Positions 1 to 7,758 of a DNA stretch of 64,000 bases are shown here, piece after piece. The position numbers and the translations under genes are program-made. Numbering within the stretch: position 1 is the first letter of the stretch; every line of letters starts with the position of its first letter. Source of the stretch: Rhodobacter sp. (GTDB taxonomy: Bacteria; Pseudomonadota; Alphaproteobacteria; Rhodobacterales; Rhodobacteraceae); the NCBI GenBank assembly GCA_020250175.1, contig JADCEN010000016.1, positions 1 to 64,000 on the forward strand. The letters run 5' to 3'. Under the pieces are notes generated by a model. That model did no database searches. It was not told the DNA's origin and saw only the letters and a program-made list of their open reading frames with translations.

Positions 1-1
1 C

Positions 2-124
2 ATCACAGTCTTCAACACCTACGAAGAAATCGTCGACGCCTGTTGCAACGCGTGGAACTTCCTCGCCAACGACCCAAAGGCCATCGCATCCATCACCTCA
101 CGCGAATGGGCAAAGGTCAGTTAA
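2..124 (+). pseudogene. IS630-family transposase, C-terminal fragment at window edge
   Basis: The open frame from base 2 to the stop at 122-124 encodes 40 residues beginning ITVFNTYEEIVDACCNAW and ending ITSREWAKVS. This matches the usual C-terminal tail of IS630-family DDE transposases, which carry an N/Y-rich segment and end in an ITSR-[ED]-[YW]-A motif. The upstream part lies outside the window, so this may be the end of an intact element or another fragment. It is on the plus strand, unlike the other transposase remnants nearby. Family assignment is from remembered consensus. Confidence 0.6.
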
Positions 125-509
125 AAGGGCCACTGGTATAAGCCAGGCGTCGGGATTTATCCCGTTCATGCGGGCTGTTTCGATGCCTGTACAGGCGATG
201 GCCCGCAGCCTAGCCTCGGCCTTCGGAACCCATGAAGAGGCAGTTTCTCCGGAGAGCATCGATCAGTGCAGATCAAGCTTCTCGCGCGCGCAGATTTCCG
301 AACGGGGATGTAACGGCAGATGACCGCAGTATTCGCCAACCGGCACACGCGCGAAAAGGCCGGGACCGGCGCGGCCCCGCGCGATGGGGCGGCTCGGCAA
401 CAGTGCCTGCGCGAAGGTCCCGCAGCAGGTGCAGGCCCCGCGCGGACGCACGGCCTGGCAGATGGCAAACCGGCCCGGGATGTATTCCCGCTCCTGCGTC
501 ACATCCTGC
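125..509. other. Gene-free stretch between transposase fragments
   Basis: About 385 bases between two IS630 fragments with no convincing gene. Overlapping short frames exist on both strands, but all are arginine/proline-rich translations typical of GC-rich noncoding DNA. Some of it is probably decayed IS sequence continuing the minus-strand remnant that begins near 872, but the reading frame is lost. Confidence 0.4.
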
Positions 510-872
510 GCCGCGTGCTTCGATGGCAGCGCGGGCCTTTGCATTCTTGTGGACGCTGAGGGTGTCGCAGATCACCGGATCGCCGGGGCTGAGTGGTGGT
601 GCGGGCATCTGTTCGACCCGGGCGCAGAACGCATCGCCGTCCATCGCGCCCCCGATCAGCATCGGTGCATCGATCCGGTCGCTGCGCAGACCCGCGATGA
701 ACAGCTTGCCCCGGACTTGATCCGGGGTCTGCGTCTGCCAGTGGCCCTGCGGGACCGCGCCCAGGCAGGGCGCACCCCGGGCCGCACGCCCGAAACGGCG
801 GGTCATCTTCGTACCAAAGCCGCTTTCATCACTGACCGCGCGCTTTTCGGGGGCCAGCGCCGTCATCCCCGC
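510..872 (-). pseudogene. Degenerate IS630-family transposase, DDE core remnant
   Basis: The minus-strand frame reads AVSDESGFGTKMTRRFGR, then a GHWQTQT segment, then FIAGLRSDRIDAPMLIGGAMDGDAF, and then LSPGDPVICDTLSVHKNAKARAAIE. This order matches the catalytic core of IS630 DDE transposases (DE[ST]...RR[FY]GRA...PHGHW...FIAGLR...D-N-L-SSHK). The expected acidic and Asn positions are partly replaced (CDTLS instead of MDNLS), an extra PDQVRGK-type segment interrupts the core, and the expected C-terminal LPPYSPDxNPIE motif is lost in another frame. It is a dead remnant. Confidence 0.6.
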
Positions 873-936
873 CCGCCACCCGGTGCGCGCACGGGCGTGA
901 GCTACTCCCCGATCTTTGGGCAGATTTCTGGCTGAT

Positions 937-1368
937 TTAAGCTGCTGCCTGCACCTGCTGATCTGTTTGGGTTGCGTTGAAGTAGACCACGGCGGGCGGT
1001 TGACCGCCATGGGCGGCATGGGGCCGTAGATGATTGTAGAAGGAAATCCGGCGTCCGACGCCAGCCCGGGCCTGTGATCCGGTTTCCCAGGCGTGCAGAC
1101 AGACGCAATCGTATTTCAGGGACCGCCAGAGGCTCTCGACGAACCCGGTCGTCTGCCGCAGCGCCATACCGAACAGCACCTTCATCGTCAGGCAGGTCCG
1201 GATGGCGGCGTCGCTGTAGTCGGGTTGCCGCCCGCGCTTGCCGGTCGGCGCAGCGTCCCATGTCATCGCGGGATCGAACCAGATCGTCAGCGAGACCCGA
1301 CGCTTGAGCGCCTCGTTGTAGGTTGGCCAGTTCCGGGTCTTGTAGGTCGGGGGTGTCGGTCTGCTCAT
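937..1368 (-). pseudogene. Chimeric transposase: IS5-type N-terminus fused in frame to IS3-type C-terminus
   Basis: This is a continuous 143-residue frame. Residues 1 to about 78 (MSRPTPPTYKTRNWPTYNEA, then FDPAMTWDAAPTGKRGRQPDY and TMKVLFGMALRQTTGF) match the N-terminus of IS5-family transposases. From about residue 77 to the end (VESLWRSLKYDCV, then FYNHLRPHAAHGGQPPAVVY) it matches the C-terminal tail of an IS3-family OrfB integrase. The switch falls near base 1130-1140 at VESLW, where both families have a similar VES/VER-L stretch. Neither half has a full DDE triad, so activity is not expected. The likely origin is nested insertion followed by deletion. Confidence 0.7.
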
Positions 1369-1431
1369 GCAGCACAGCTACCACACTCGATTCAAGAGAT
1401 GAATCCGTCACACGATTTGTGAAACATTGCC

Positions 1432-1578
1432 GCGCCGCGTGCATGATGGCCCAACTATTGCCGCCAGAATACCTTGGCGGGGTTCGCATCAGTCATTGTG
1501 ATAAAGGTGTTCACCCGGACGGAATGACTTTTTTGTGTGCGTTGATGATCAGGGTTGACACGGAGGCAGGACAGTGGG
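1432..1578 (+). repeat. Imperfect direct repeat, copy A
   Basis: This ~147 bp segment is repeated with high identity at 2278-2425 in the same orientation. Long exact blocks are shared, including ACCTTGGCGGGGTTCGCATC and AGGGTTGACACGG. The two copies flank the gene at 1657-2238. Copy A ends with a TTGACA hexamer that may serve as the -35 element of that gene. Both copies lie in IS-derived DNA. In copy B the minus strand is open and could be a decayed protein tail, while copy A carries stops in that frame. Confidence 0.8.
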
Positions 1579-1584
1579 TTGATA
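1555..1584 (+). promoter_or_regulatory. Candidate sigma-70 promoter for the secreted protein gene
   Basis: A perfect TTGACA lies at 1555-1560, followed after 18 bases by TTGATA at 1579-1584. The start codon is about 70 bases further on. Similar hexamers can occur by chance and nothing tests this, so confidence is low. The element is inside direct repeat copy A, so the repeat may supply the promoter. Confidence 0.3.
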
Positions 1585-1656
1585 ACGATTGTGCGATGTC
1601 GTACCTTCCGCGTGAAGCGTGCGCGTCGCAATCAGGAAACGCAAAAGGACGACGAT

Positions 1657-2238
1657 ATGAGACATAGCTTGCTTGGGGTTATACTGTGCGCCCTGCCCCT
1701 CTCTGCCGGACTTGCAATGGCCGATACGACGCCCGCGGACGTGATGGGGACATGGCAGACGGAAGCCAAAGAACAACCTGCTGCCGATGGTAGCATGACC
1801 TATATGACAATGAGCACGACCTTTACCGAAGACAAGCAGGAGCTTCTTGTGTCGGTGTACGCCGATCCGGAACGTCAGATTAAGCTGTTCGAATACTCGT
1901 CCGGAGGGCCCTGGGAGCCACAGGGGCCAGCCGAGGGGGTAGATGGTGCGATGGCGATCAACCTGACAAACGATTACTCTCTTGCGACGATCTTTGTCGA
2001 TGCTCCCGACCTCTGGGCATCGGTGAGCCTGGCGGAATGCCCGATGACAGTCGGCGAAGCCGTGGATATCACAACCTGTGCTAACGGCCCTCCGTTCATT
2101 GTCACCAACTGCATTGACAAGGACATCGTGTTGGTCGACGAGGGGGGCCAGCGCCTGCGCTATGGCGGTGGCGGCGTAGACCGGTGTGTTGAGCGTCCTG
2201 TACAGCTTTCCACCGACGTTTTCATGCGTGTGGAGTGA
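1657..2238 (+). CDS. Secreted hypothetical protein
   Basis: This 193-residue protein begins MRHSLLGVILCALPLSAG and continues to LAMADTTPADVMG, a clear Sec signal peptide with likely cleavage after AMA. The start was chosen because AAAAGGACGACGAT places a good ribosome binding site just before 1657; the longer open frame upstream has none. The mature part starts with a DVMGTWQTEAKEQ segment, recalling small periplasmic or lipocalin-like proteins, and contains paired cysteines (ECPM, TTCANG, TNCID, DRCVER) that could form disulfides. No family was recognised. It is the only intact gene in an IS-rich stretch, lies between two direct repeats, and is less GC-rich than neighbouring genes, which suggests acquisition. 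Confidence 0.7.
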   Translation: MRHSLLGVILCALPLSAGLAMADTTPADVMGTWQTEAKEQPAADGSMTYMTMSTTFTEDKQELLVSVYADPERQIKLFEYSSGGPWEPQGPAEGVDGAMAINLTNDYSLATIFVDAPDLWASVSLAECPMTVGEAVDITTCANGPPFIVTNCIDKDIVLVDEGGQRLRYGGGGVDRCVERPVQLSTDVFMRVE

Positions 2239-2277
2239 GATCGAGCAACAGTTGCTGCGGCGTGTCTCTCATTGGGT

Positions 2278-2425
2278 GCGCCGCATGCATGGTAGCCCAG
2301 CCGATACCGCCAGAGCACCTTGGCGGGGTTCGCATCAGTCAGTGTGATAAAGGTGTTCAACCGGACGGAACGACCGTTTTGATGTGCGTTGACGACCAGG
2401 GTTGACACGGCGGCAAGATAGTGGG
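2278..2425 (+). repeat. Imperfect direct repeat, copy B
   Basis: Second copy of the repeat at 1432-1578, beginning 40 bases after the stop of the secreted protein gene. On the minus strand it reads through as HYLAAVSTLVVNAHQNGRS and then LNTFITLTDANPAKVLWR without a stop, continuous with open sequence from an IS630 remnant upstream. It may be a decayed coding tail whose family was not recognised. Confidence 0.8.
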
Positions 2426-2529
2426 CAGGCCGATCAAGCCGGGTCGTGTCGCGAAAGCTGTGGAAATTCTCTGGCGTCGCGCTCCGGGCATTTGAAGGTT
2501 CGGTTTCTCGGGCTGCGAGGTCAAGAGGC

Positions 2530-2945
2530 ATCGGCTCGATAGGCTGAGAGAGGGTTTCCCAGCCGTCGACCTTCCGCGCCTGTCTGCGCCGCCGCGACCA
2601 CAGTCTTTCTTTGCGCGTGATTCCATGGCGCGCGCGCAGGCGCGCGACGCCCATCGCCGAGGTCCCGACGCCTGCATCGGCCAGCCGCGACACGATCCCG
2701 CGCAAAAAACAGATCGGGCTCATCTTCAAGCCAGCCGGGGAGTTCGGCCGCCTGGGCCTCCAGCGTCTCAAGGCGCCTGTCCCCACCCATCGGCAGCACC
2801 TCCGCGCCCTTCGCCGTGCCATGCGGCGGCCCACCGAACCGATGTTGCGCACGGGATGCGCATCCGGCGACCAGCCGCACTGGCCGACATGCCCTCATCC
2901 AGAGCGGCCACAAACCGCCCGCGCAACCCGGTGAAATACGGTCTC
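2530..2945 (-). pseudogene. IS630-family transposase N-terminal remnant with frameshifts
   Basis: Three successive minus-strand frames together give the N-terminal helix-turn-helix region of an IS630 transposase. The first reads LRGRFVAALDEGMSASAAGR and later SVRWAA. The second reads AEVLPMGGDRRLETLEAQ and then WLEDEPDLFFA. The third reads IVSRLADAGVGTSAMGVAR and then ARHGITRKERLWS. At least two frameshifts are therefore needed, and the catalytic domain is missing. It lies next to direct repeat copy B. Confidence 0.65.
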
Positions 2946-3183
2946 CCCCATGAATGCCGACCCCCTTCACGGCAGTCAGTCTGAACCGGAAATCAAGCCC
3001 GATGGGAAGCCCATGGATTCAGGCGGGTCAGGAACTGCTCTTCAGGTTCAACACAATGCATATGCAATGCCTATGCATTTCTTGGCGTCCCGGGGCGCCC
3101 TGCCCCGCAATCTGCCGTTCCGTCACGCGACAGTCCGGGCCTGTTTCGGTCCGGTCTTGCCCGAACGACCGATGCCGGATCGG

Positions 3184-4662
3184 CTACCAGGCCCGCAGTG
3201 GCCGCAAGAGATGAGCCTTCTTTGAAAGATGTTCGCCCATTCGCAGGTGCAAGCCGTCCAGCATACGGATGCCGTCCAGCAGGAACGGCCCCTTGTTCAG
3301 CATCACGCACTCCGCCCGTGCCGCCATTGCGGCATCCGTCATCTCCCCGCGTGAGGGTACGCCAGTCTTCAGATAGCTTTCCATCACTTGCGTTGCCCAG
3401 ACAACCGGAATCTGTGCGGCTTCGCAGAGCCACAGGATTTCCTCCTGCATCTCTGCAACACGGGCAAAACCAACCTCGACCGCCAGATCGCCGCGGGCGA
3501 TCATCACCGCAGTCGGCTGAAGGGACGCTGCGGCGACGATCAGAGATGGAAGGTTCTTCAGCGCAAGCCGGGTCTCGATCTTCAGGATCAGGCCAAGGTC
3601 CCGCCAGTCATCGGGCCGCACCCCTGCCAGCGCCGACTGGAGATCGGCCACATCCTGCGTTGTCTGGACGAAGGAAAAATCGACCGCGTCGGCATGCTGC
3701 GCGACAAAGGGCAGGATCGCCCGGTCGTCGTCGGTCAGGGCGGGGATGGCCAACTCGGCGTCGGGAAAGTTGATGCCCTTTTCAGGCTTCAATCTGTAGC
3801 CTTTCTCGTCGGGGCCAGCTTCGATCCTGAGCAGAACGCCCCAGGGTTCGACGGCCGCAACCCGTGTCGAAAGCTTGCCGTCGTCAATCTGGATACGGTG
3901 ACCGACGCGGGTCGCGTCGAGCGCTGCATCCAGTTCGCACTCGATTGCGGGAAGATCGTGCGGTACCTTCGAATGCCGGTTTCTGCGCAAGATGGCAAGC
4001 TGGTCACCGACATGCAGACGCGGGGTTTCGCTCTTCTCGTGCAGTTTGCCTGTCCGGATTTTTGGCCCAGGCAGGTCCATAACGACGCGCATCCCGCGCC
4101 CGGTTGCTGACCCGGCGGCCCGGACGTGCCTGACCATGGCAGACCACGCGGCGGTATCATCATGCGCGCAATTGATGCGGACAGCCTCGACCCCAAGGTT
4201 CGCCAGCTGCAATGCCAGATTTGCATCCTCCGCCGCGCTGGACGGCAACGTCACCATGAGGCGCACAGGGCTTTCCGCTCCGTTTGTTCCAAGAACAGCA
4301 TTGGCGCGGGCGACAATGCGGCGTTGCCCGGCGAAGAATTCATCTGTCTCGGGCGGAAGTGCTGGCGGCTGGTGCCCGCAAGCAAGCATCAGCATGCGTT
4401 GGATCGCCGTCAGTGTCGGCATCACCCGGCTTTCCGACCGGCCAAGGGACGAAAGTCCCGCTGCCATGAGGCGGGCCTGCAGATCGCGCAGATCGCGGTG
4501 GCGCAGCGCCAGATACTGCGCCAGGTTCGCGGCACTTCCTGCATAGTCCGACCCGTCAAGCCAGGGTCGCCAGGATGCGACCATTTCGGACGCGTCATCT
4601 GCGACACCTGCAATCAGCGCATCGATTTCGCGGGATAGCGACAACAAGTCTTCATGCGGCAT
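3184..4662 (-). CDS. Atypical pyruvate kinase
   Basis: This 492-residue protein would convert phosphoenolpyruvate and ADP to pyruvate and ATP. The catalytic barrel is recognisable from about residue 130: VRINCAHDD (cf. RLNFSHG), MDLPGPKIRTG, LILKIETRLAL, MIARGDLAVEVGF (cf. ARGDLGVE) and WATQVMES followed by PSRGEMTDAAMAARAECVML. It differs from canonical enzymes by a ~130-residue N-terminal extension (with LSSLGRSESRVMPTL) and by lacking the C-terminal allosteric domain, since the protein stops shortly after the barrel. The start at 4662 follows GGAGGGTCCC; the in-frame start at 4944 has no comparable site. It borders the IS-rich region and is not in an operon. Activity is inferred from motifs only. 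Confidence 0.8.
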   Translation of the reverse strand: MPHEDLLSLSREIDALIAGVADDASEMVASWRPWLDGSDYAGSAANLAQYLALRHRDLRDLQARLMAAGLSSLGRSESRVMPTLTAIQRMLMLACGHQPPALPPETDEFFAGQRRIVARANAVLGTNGAESPVRLMVTLPSSAAEDANLALQLANLGVEAVRINCAHDDTAAWSAMVRHVRAAGSATGRGMRVVMDLPGPKIRTGKLHEKSETPRLHVGDQLAILRRNRHSKVPHDLPAIECELDAALDATRVGHRIQIDDGKLSTRVAAVEPWGVLLRIEAGPDEKGYRLKPEKGINFPDAELAIPALTDDDRAILPFVAQHADAVDFSFVQTTQDVADLQSALAGVRPDDWRDLGLILKIETRLALKNLPSLIVAAASLQPTAVMIARGDLAVEVGFARVAEMQEEILWLCEAAQIPVVWATQVMESYLKTGVPSRGEMTDAAMAARAECVMLNKGPFLLDGIRMLDGLHLRMGEHLSKKAHLLRPLRAW

Positions 4663-4989
4663 GGGACCCTCCAATGCACCGTGTCTTGCATCAAAGTACG
4701 ACGACTTCTTGACGGTTCCGGTCATGCCCTCATTTTCGCCAGGCTGACGTCTCTGACCGGAAAGACCGCTGCCCGAACCTGCGGCCAGATGCAGAAGCCT
4801 GTCGGCCAGGTCAGCGAGCGCTTCAACGAAAAGGAATGCGACAACGTCTTCATGGGCGCAGGATTTGAAACCGAAGAATCGCAGTGCGCTGCAATCCATC
4901 TTCTGTCCGCAGATATCCTTGCGGGTGACCTGGCCGCAGGCCAAAAGGGGATGGACAGCCCCCGGGAAAGTTCCGCACAGGATTCGCCC
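4663..4989. other. Intergenic region between panC and the pyruvate kinase gene
   Basis: 327 bases after the panC stop and before the pyruvate kinase start, both genes on the minus strand. Open frames here have no ribosome binding site and no recognisable protein. It presumably carries the pyruvate kinase promoter. No clear hexamers or hairpin were identified. Confidence 0.4.
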
Positions 4990-5838
4990 TCAGACCGCGA
5001 TGTTGTCGATCAGGCGCACGCCGCCCGCCCAGGCGGCGGCCAGAAGGCGGGCGGGGCTGTCGAGCCGGTCGGTCCGCAGCAGGGTCCGTGCATCACAAAG
5101 CTCCATGTAGTCGACCCGGTCAAAGCCTGCGGCCAGCACGGCCGCCGTCGCGGCGGCCAGCGCCTGCGGCACCGGCACGCCCGCCCGCATCGCGCGCGCC
5201 GCACCGGCCATTTCGCGGGGCAGGGCTGCGGCCACTGCCCGGGCCTCGGCCGTAAGCCGCGCGTTGCGCGATGAACGGGCCAGACCGTCCGCCTCGCGGA
5301 TGGTGGGGCAGGCCACCACTTCGGTGGGGATGTTGAGATCCGCCGCCATGCGCCGCACGACCTGCAGTTGCTGCCAGTCCTTCTCGCCGAAATAGGCACG
5401 CTCGGCCTGGGTCATGCCGAACAGTTTGGCGACGACGGTGACCACGCCGTCGAAATGGCCGGGGCGGTGCAGCCCCTCCAGCCGTTCCGGAAGGCCTGTC
5501 ACCCGGACAGAGGTGGCAAATCCCTCCGGATAGACCTGATCCGCGCCCGGCGCGAACACCGCATCCACGCCCAGCGGTGCCAGCAGGGCGGCATCCGCCG
5601 CTTCGGTGCGCGGATATCCGGCCAGATCATCGGGGCTGTCGAACTGTTTGGGGTTCACAAAGATCGTCACAATCACCCGGTCGCAGTCGCGCTGCGCCGC
5701 CCGCACCAGGCTCAGGTGGCCCTCATGCAGGGCCCCCATCGTGGGGACGACACCAAGGGTCGCGCCCGCGTGCTTCCAGCCATGCACGCGGGCGCGCAGC
5801 TCTGCCACCGTCCGCAGGATGGGGGTCACGGCCGTCAC
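4990..5838 (-). CDS. panC: Pantoate--beta-alanine ligase
   Basis: This 282-residue cytoplasmic enzyme joins pantoate and beta-alanine with ATP to make pantothenate, the last step before coenzyme A synthesis. The nucleotidyltransferase HIGH-type motif appears as [14 protein letters not shown] near residue 32, followed by [18 protein letters not shown] and [19 protein letters not shown], all hallmarks of PanC. The length is normal. Its ATG overlaps the stop of panB by four bases (5835-5838), so the genes are translationally coupled in the order panB-panC on the minus strand. Confidence 0.96.
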   Translation of the reverse strand: MTAVTPILRTVAELRARVHGWKHAGATLGVVPTMGALHEGHLSLVRAAQRDCDRVIVTIFVNPKQFDSPDDLAGYPRTEAADAALLAPLGVDAVFAPGADQVYPEGFATSVRVTGLPERLEGLHRPGHFDGVVTVVAKLFGMTQAERAYFGEKDWQQLQVVRRMAADLNIPTEVVACPTIREADGLARSSRNARLTAEARAVAAALPREMAGAARAMRAGVPVPQALAAATAAVLAAGFDRVDYMELCDARTLLRTDRLDSPARLLAAAWAGGVRLIDNIAV

Positions 5839-6662
5839 TCCGGCCCGTCGTCGGAATACACCTGGTCCGGCCCCGGAAAGCGCCGGGCGCGGACGTCTTC
5901 GGCATAGGCCGCCACCGCCGCATCCGCCAGCCGGCCCAATTCGGCATAGCGCCTGACAAACTTCGGATGAAAACCGGCGAAAAGCCCCAGCATGTCATCG
6001 ATCACCAGAACCTGCCCGTCACAGGCGGCGGAAGCGCCGATGCCGATGGTCGGAATGGCGATGTCTTCGCTGATCTCGCGCGCCAGCCGTTCCGGCACCT
6101 TTTCCAGCACCACGGAAAATGCCCCCGCCGTTGCGGCAACGCGGGCATCGGCGCGGACCCGCGCGGCATCGGCGGCCCGTCCCTGCACCTTGTAGCCGCC
6201 GAATACGTTCACCGCCTGGGGTGTAAGCCCCACATGCGCCATCACCGGAATGCCGCGGGCCACCAGAAAGGCGATGGTTTCGGCCATATGCTGCCCGCCT
6301 TCCAGCTTGACCGCCCCCGCCCCGGTTTCCTGCAAGACCCGTGCGGCGCTGCGGAAGGCCTGTTCGGGGCCTTCCTCGTAACTGCCGAACGGCAGGTCGA
6401 TGACGATAAGGGCGTGCGACGATCCGCGCTGCACCGCGCGGCCATGCAGGATCATCATCTCAAGGGTGACGCCCAGCGTCGTCGGCAGCCCATGCACCAC
6501 CATGCCCAGACTGTCGCCCACCAGAAGGATATCGCAGTGCGGATCGGCAATCCGCGCAATCGGGGTGGTATAGGCCGTCAGACAGACGATGGGCGCACCA
6601 CCCTTGCGCGCCAGGATATCGGGCGGCGAGATGCGGCGCGAAGGGGGGGCGTTTGCGCTCAT
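5835..6662 (-). CDS. panB: 3-methyl-2-oxobutanoate hydroxymethyltransferase
   Basis: This 275-residue enzyme transfers a hydroxymethyl group from 5,10-methylenetetrahydrofolate to ketoisovalerate, giving ketopantoate. Family motifs are [32 protein letters not shown] and [17 protein letters not shown]. The start at 6662 ([16 protein letters not shown]) gives the usual length; a longer frame upstream has no support. It is first in a two-gene panB-panC unit, and a divergent cupin gene starts 140 bases away. Confidence 0.96.
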   Translation of the reverse strand: MSANAPPSRRISPPDILARKGGAPIVCLTAYTTPIARIADPHCDILLVGDSLGMVVHGLPTTLGVTLEMMILHGRAVQRGSSHALIVIDLPFGSYEEGPEQAFRSAARVLQETGAGAVKLEGGQHMAETIAFLVARGIPVMAHVGLTPQAVNVFGGYKVQGRAADAARVRADARVAATAGAFSVVLEKVPERLAREISEDIAIPTIGIGASAACDGQVLVIDDMLGLFAGFHPKFVRRYAELGRLADAAVAAYAEDVRARRFPGPDQVYSDDGPE

Positions 6663-6802
6663 GTCCCGGTCTCCGTCAGCGGTGGACAGGGTCAGCAATA
6701 GCCGCGACTCGCGGGAATGGCCACTCTGAATGCGACGGCCCCTCGCCCGGCACGCCGCGCCGGGATAAGCTGGGCACACCCACAGCACCGGAGGCTGCCC
6801 GG

Positions 6803-7144
6803 ATGACCCATTTCGCCCGACTGACCCGCGACGGGCTTGTGCCCGAAACCAGCCGCCCCGACCCGGCCCGCGTCCTGCGCGGCGATCCGGTGCATACGGC
6901 CTGGCCGCTGGAAGACCGCGACGGCCTGTATTGCGGTCTGTGGCAATCCACGCCCGGCGCCTGGCGCGTCAGCTACAGCGAATGGGAATACTGCCACATC
7001 CTGTCAGGCCTGTCGGTGCTGACCGAAGACGGAAAGGCCCCGGTCACGCTCCGCGCCGGCGACAGCATCGTGATCCGCCCCGGCTTCAGCGGCATCTGGG
7101 AGGTGGTGGAAACAACGCTGAAAGACTACGTCATCCGCCTGTAG
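6803..7144 (+). CDS. Small cupin-domain protein (DUF861/EutQ-like)
   Basis: This 113-residue protein consists almost wholly of one cupin barrel. The segment [20 protein letters not shown] carries the E-x-x-H-x-x-x-G pattern of cupin motif 1, followed by [19 protein letters not shown], the second motif. Such proteins resemble (S)-ureidoglycine aminohydrolase-type cupins and are annotated DUF861; the substrate is unknown. GGAGGC lies 8 bases before the start. A similar cupin gene occurs at 11274 beyond the restriction-modification gene, with matching layout (WEATPGSYHATYSAYEFVHL, GDAFVVEKDFKGTWK), so the two look paralogous. Confidence 0.85.
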   Translation: MTHFARLTRDGLVPETSRPDPARVLRGDPVHTAWPLEDRDGLYCGLWQSTPGAWRVSYSEWEYCHILSGLSVLTEDGKAPVTLRAGDSIVIRPGFSGIWEVVETTLKDYVIRL

Positions 7145-7181
7145 CCGTCTGGCGACAGCGTGCCAGCCGCAGGGACCGCCG

Positions 7182-7208
7182 GGCGGAAAGGCAGGAAAGC
7201 CTTCCGCC
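7182..7208 (+). terminator. Candidate terminator hairpin after the cupin gene
   Basis: GGCGGAAAGGC at 7182-7192 pairs with GCCTTCCGCC at 7199-7208 with one bulged A, and the loop is AGGAAA. It starts 38 bases after the cupin stop. No U-tract follows, so it is a weak candidate for intrinsic termination. Confidence 0.35.
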
Positions 7209-7758
7209 TGCGCGTGCCCTGCGCGATCTGGCCGGGGCCATCGCCCCGGTCCAGGGGGGCGCTTTTCACCCGCCGGTCAGGGGCCAAAGCCCCCGTCCAG
7301 CGCCCGCTTCGCCCCCGCCGCCTGCTTCACCTGAAACAGGGCCTGACCATCCGCCGCGAAATGACCCGCACAGGTTGAATCCTGCGCTTTTCGGGGACAG
7401 AGGCGCGCGAGGGCAGGCTGGTGGATGACATGCCGGACAAGGTGGAACGGGTGTTTCAGCCGCAGTGACCCGCACGGCATCCCCCACCTGCCGCACCTTC
7501 CTGTGCCGCGAAACACCACGCCGTCCTTCCCTGCCGTCCGGCAATGCCGCGCCGGACGTCAGGCCATCCGGTGCCGCACCGTCCGCTGACCCGGTCAGCC
7601 CGCATAGGCCGCCTGACACCGGATTGCAGAACCGGAACACAAAGCCTTCCGGATGCTTTGCGGCAGGTGCAAACTGCCCGAGCATCGACAAGCATCTTGC
7701 GAAAACCGGCATTCGCGCCAATGGATAGGGGGCAAACGCAAGTCCGGGCAGGGGCAGC
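7209..7758. other. Gene-poor gap upstream of the restriction-modification gene
   Basis: About 550 bases with no gene I can support. Short frames on both strands have no recognisable domains. One minus-strand frame ends QALFQVKQAAGAKRALDGGF near 7280 and could be the tail of a decayed gene, but nothing upstream in that frame looks coding. The gap may contain the promoter of the gene at 7759. Confidence 0.4.

Noticed and set aside
3184-4944. Longer pyruvate kinase frame starting at 4944
   Set aside because: The extra 94 residues have no family similarity and no ribosome binding site, while GGAGGGTCCC lies right before the ATG at 4662.
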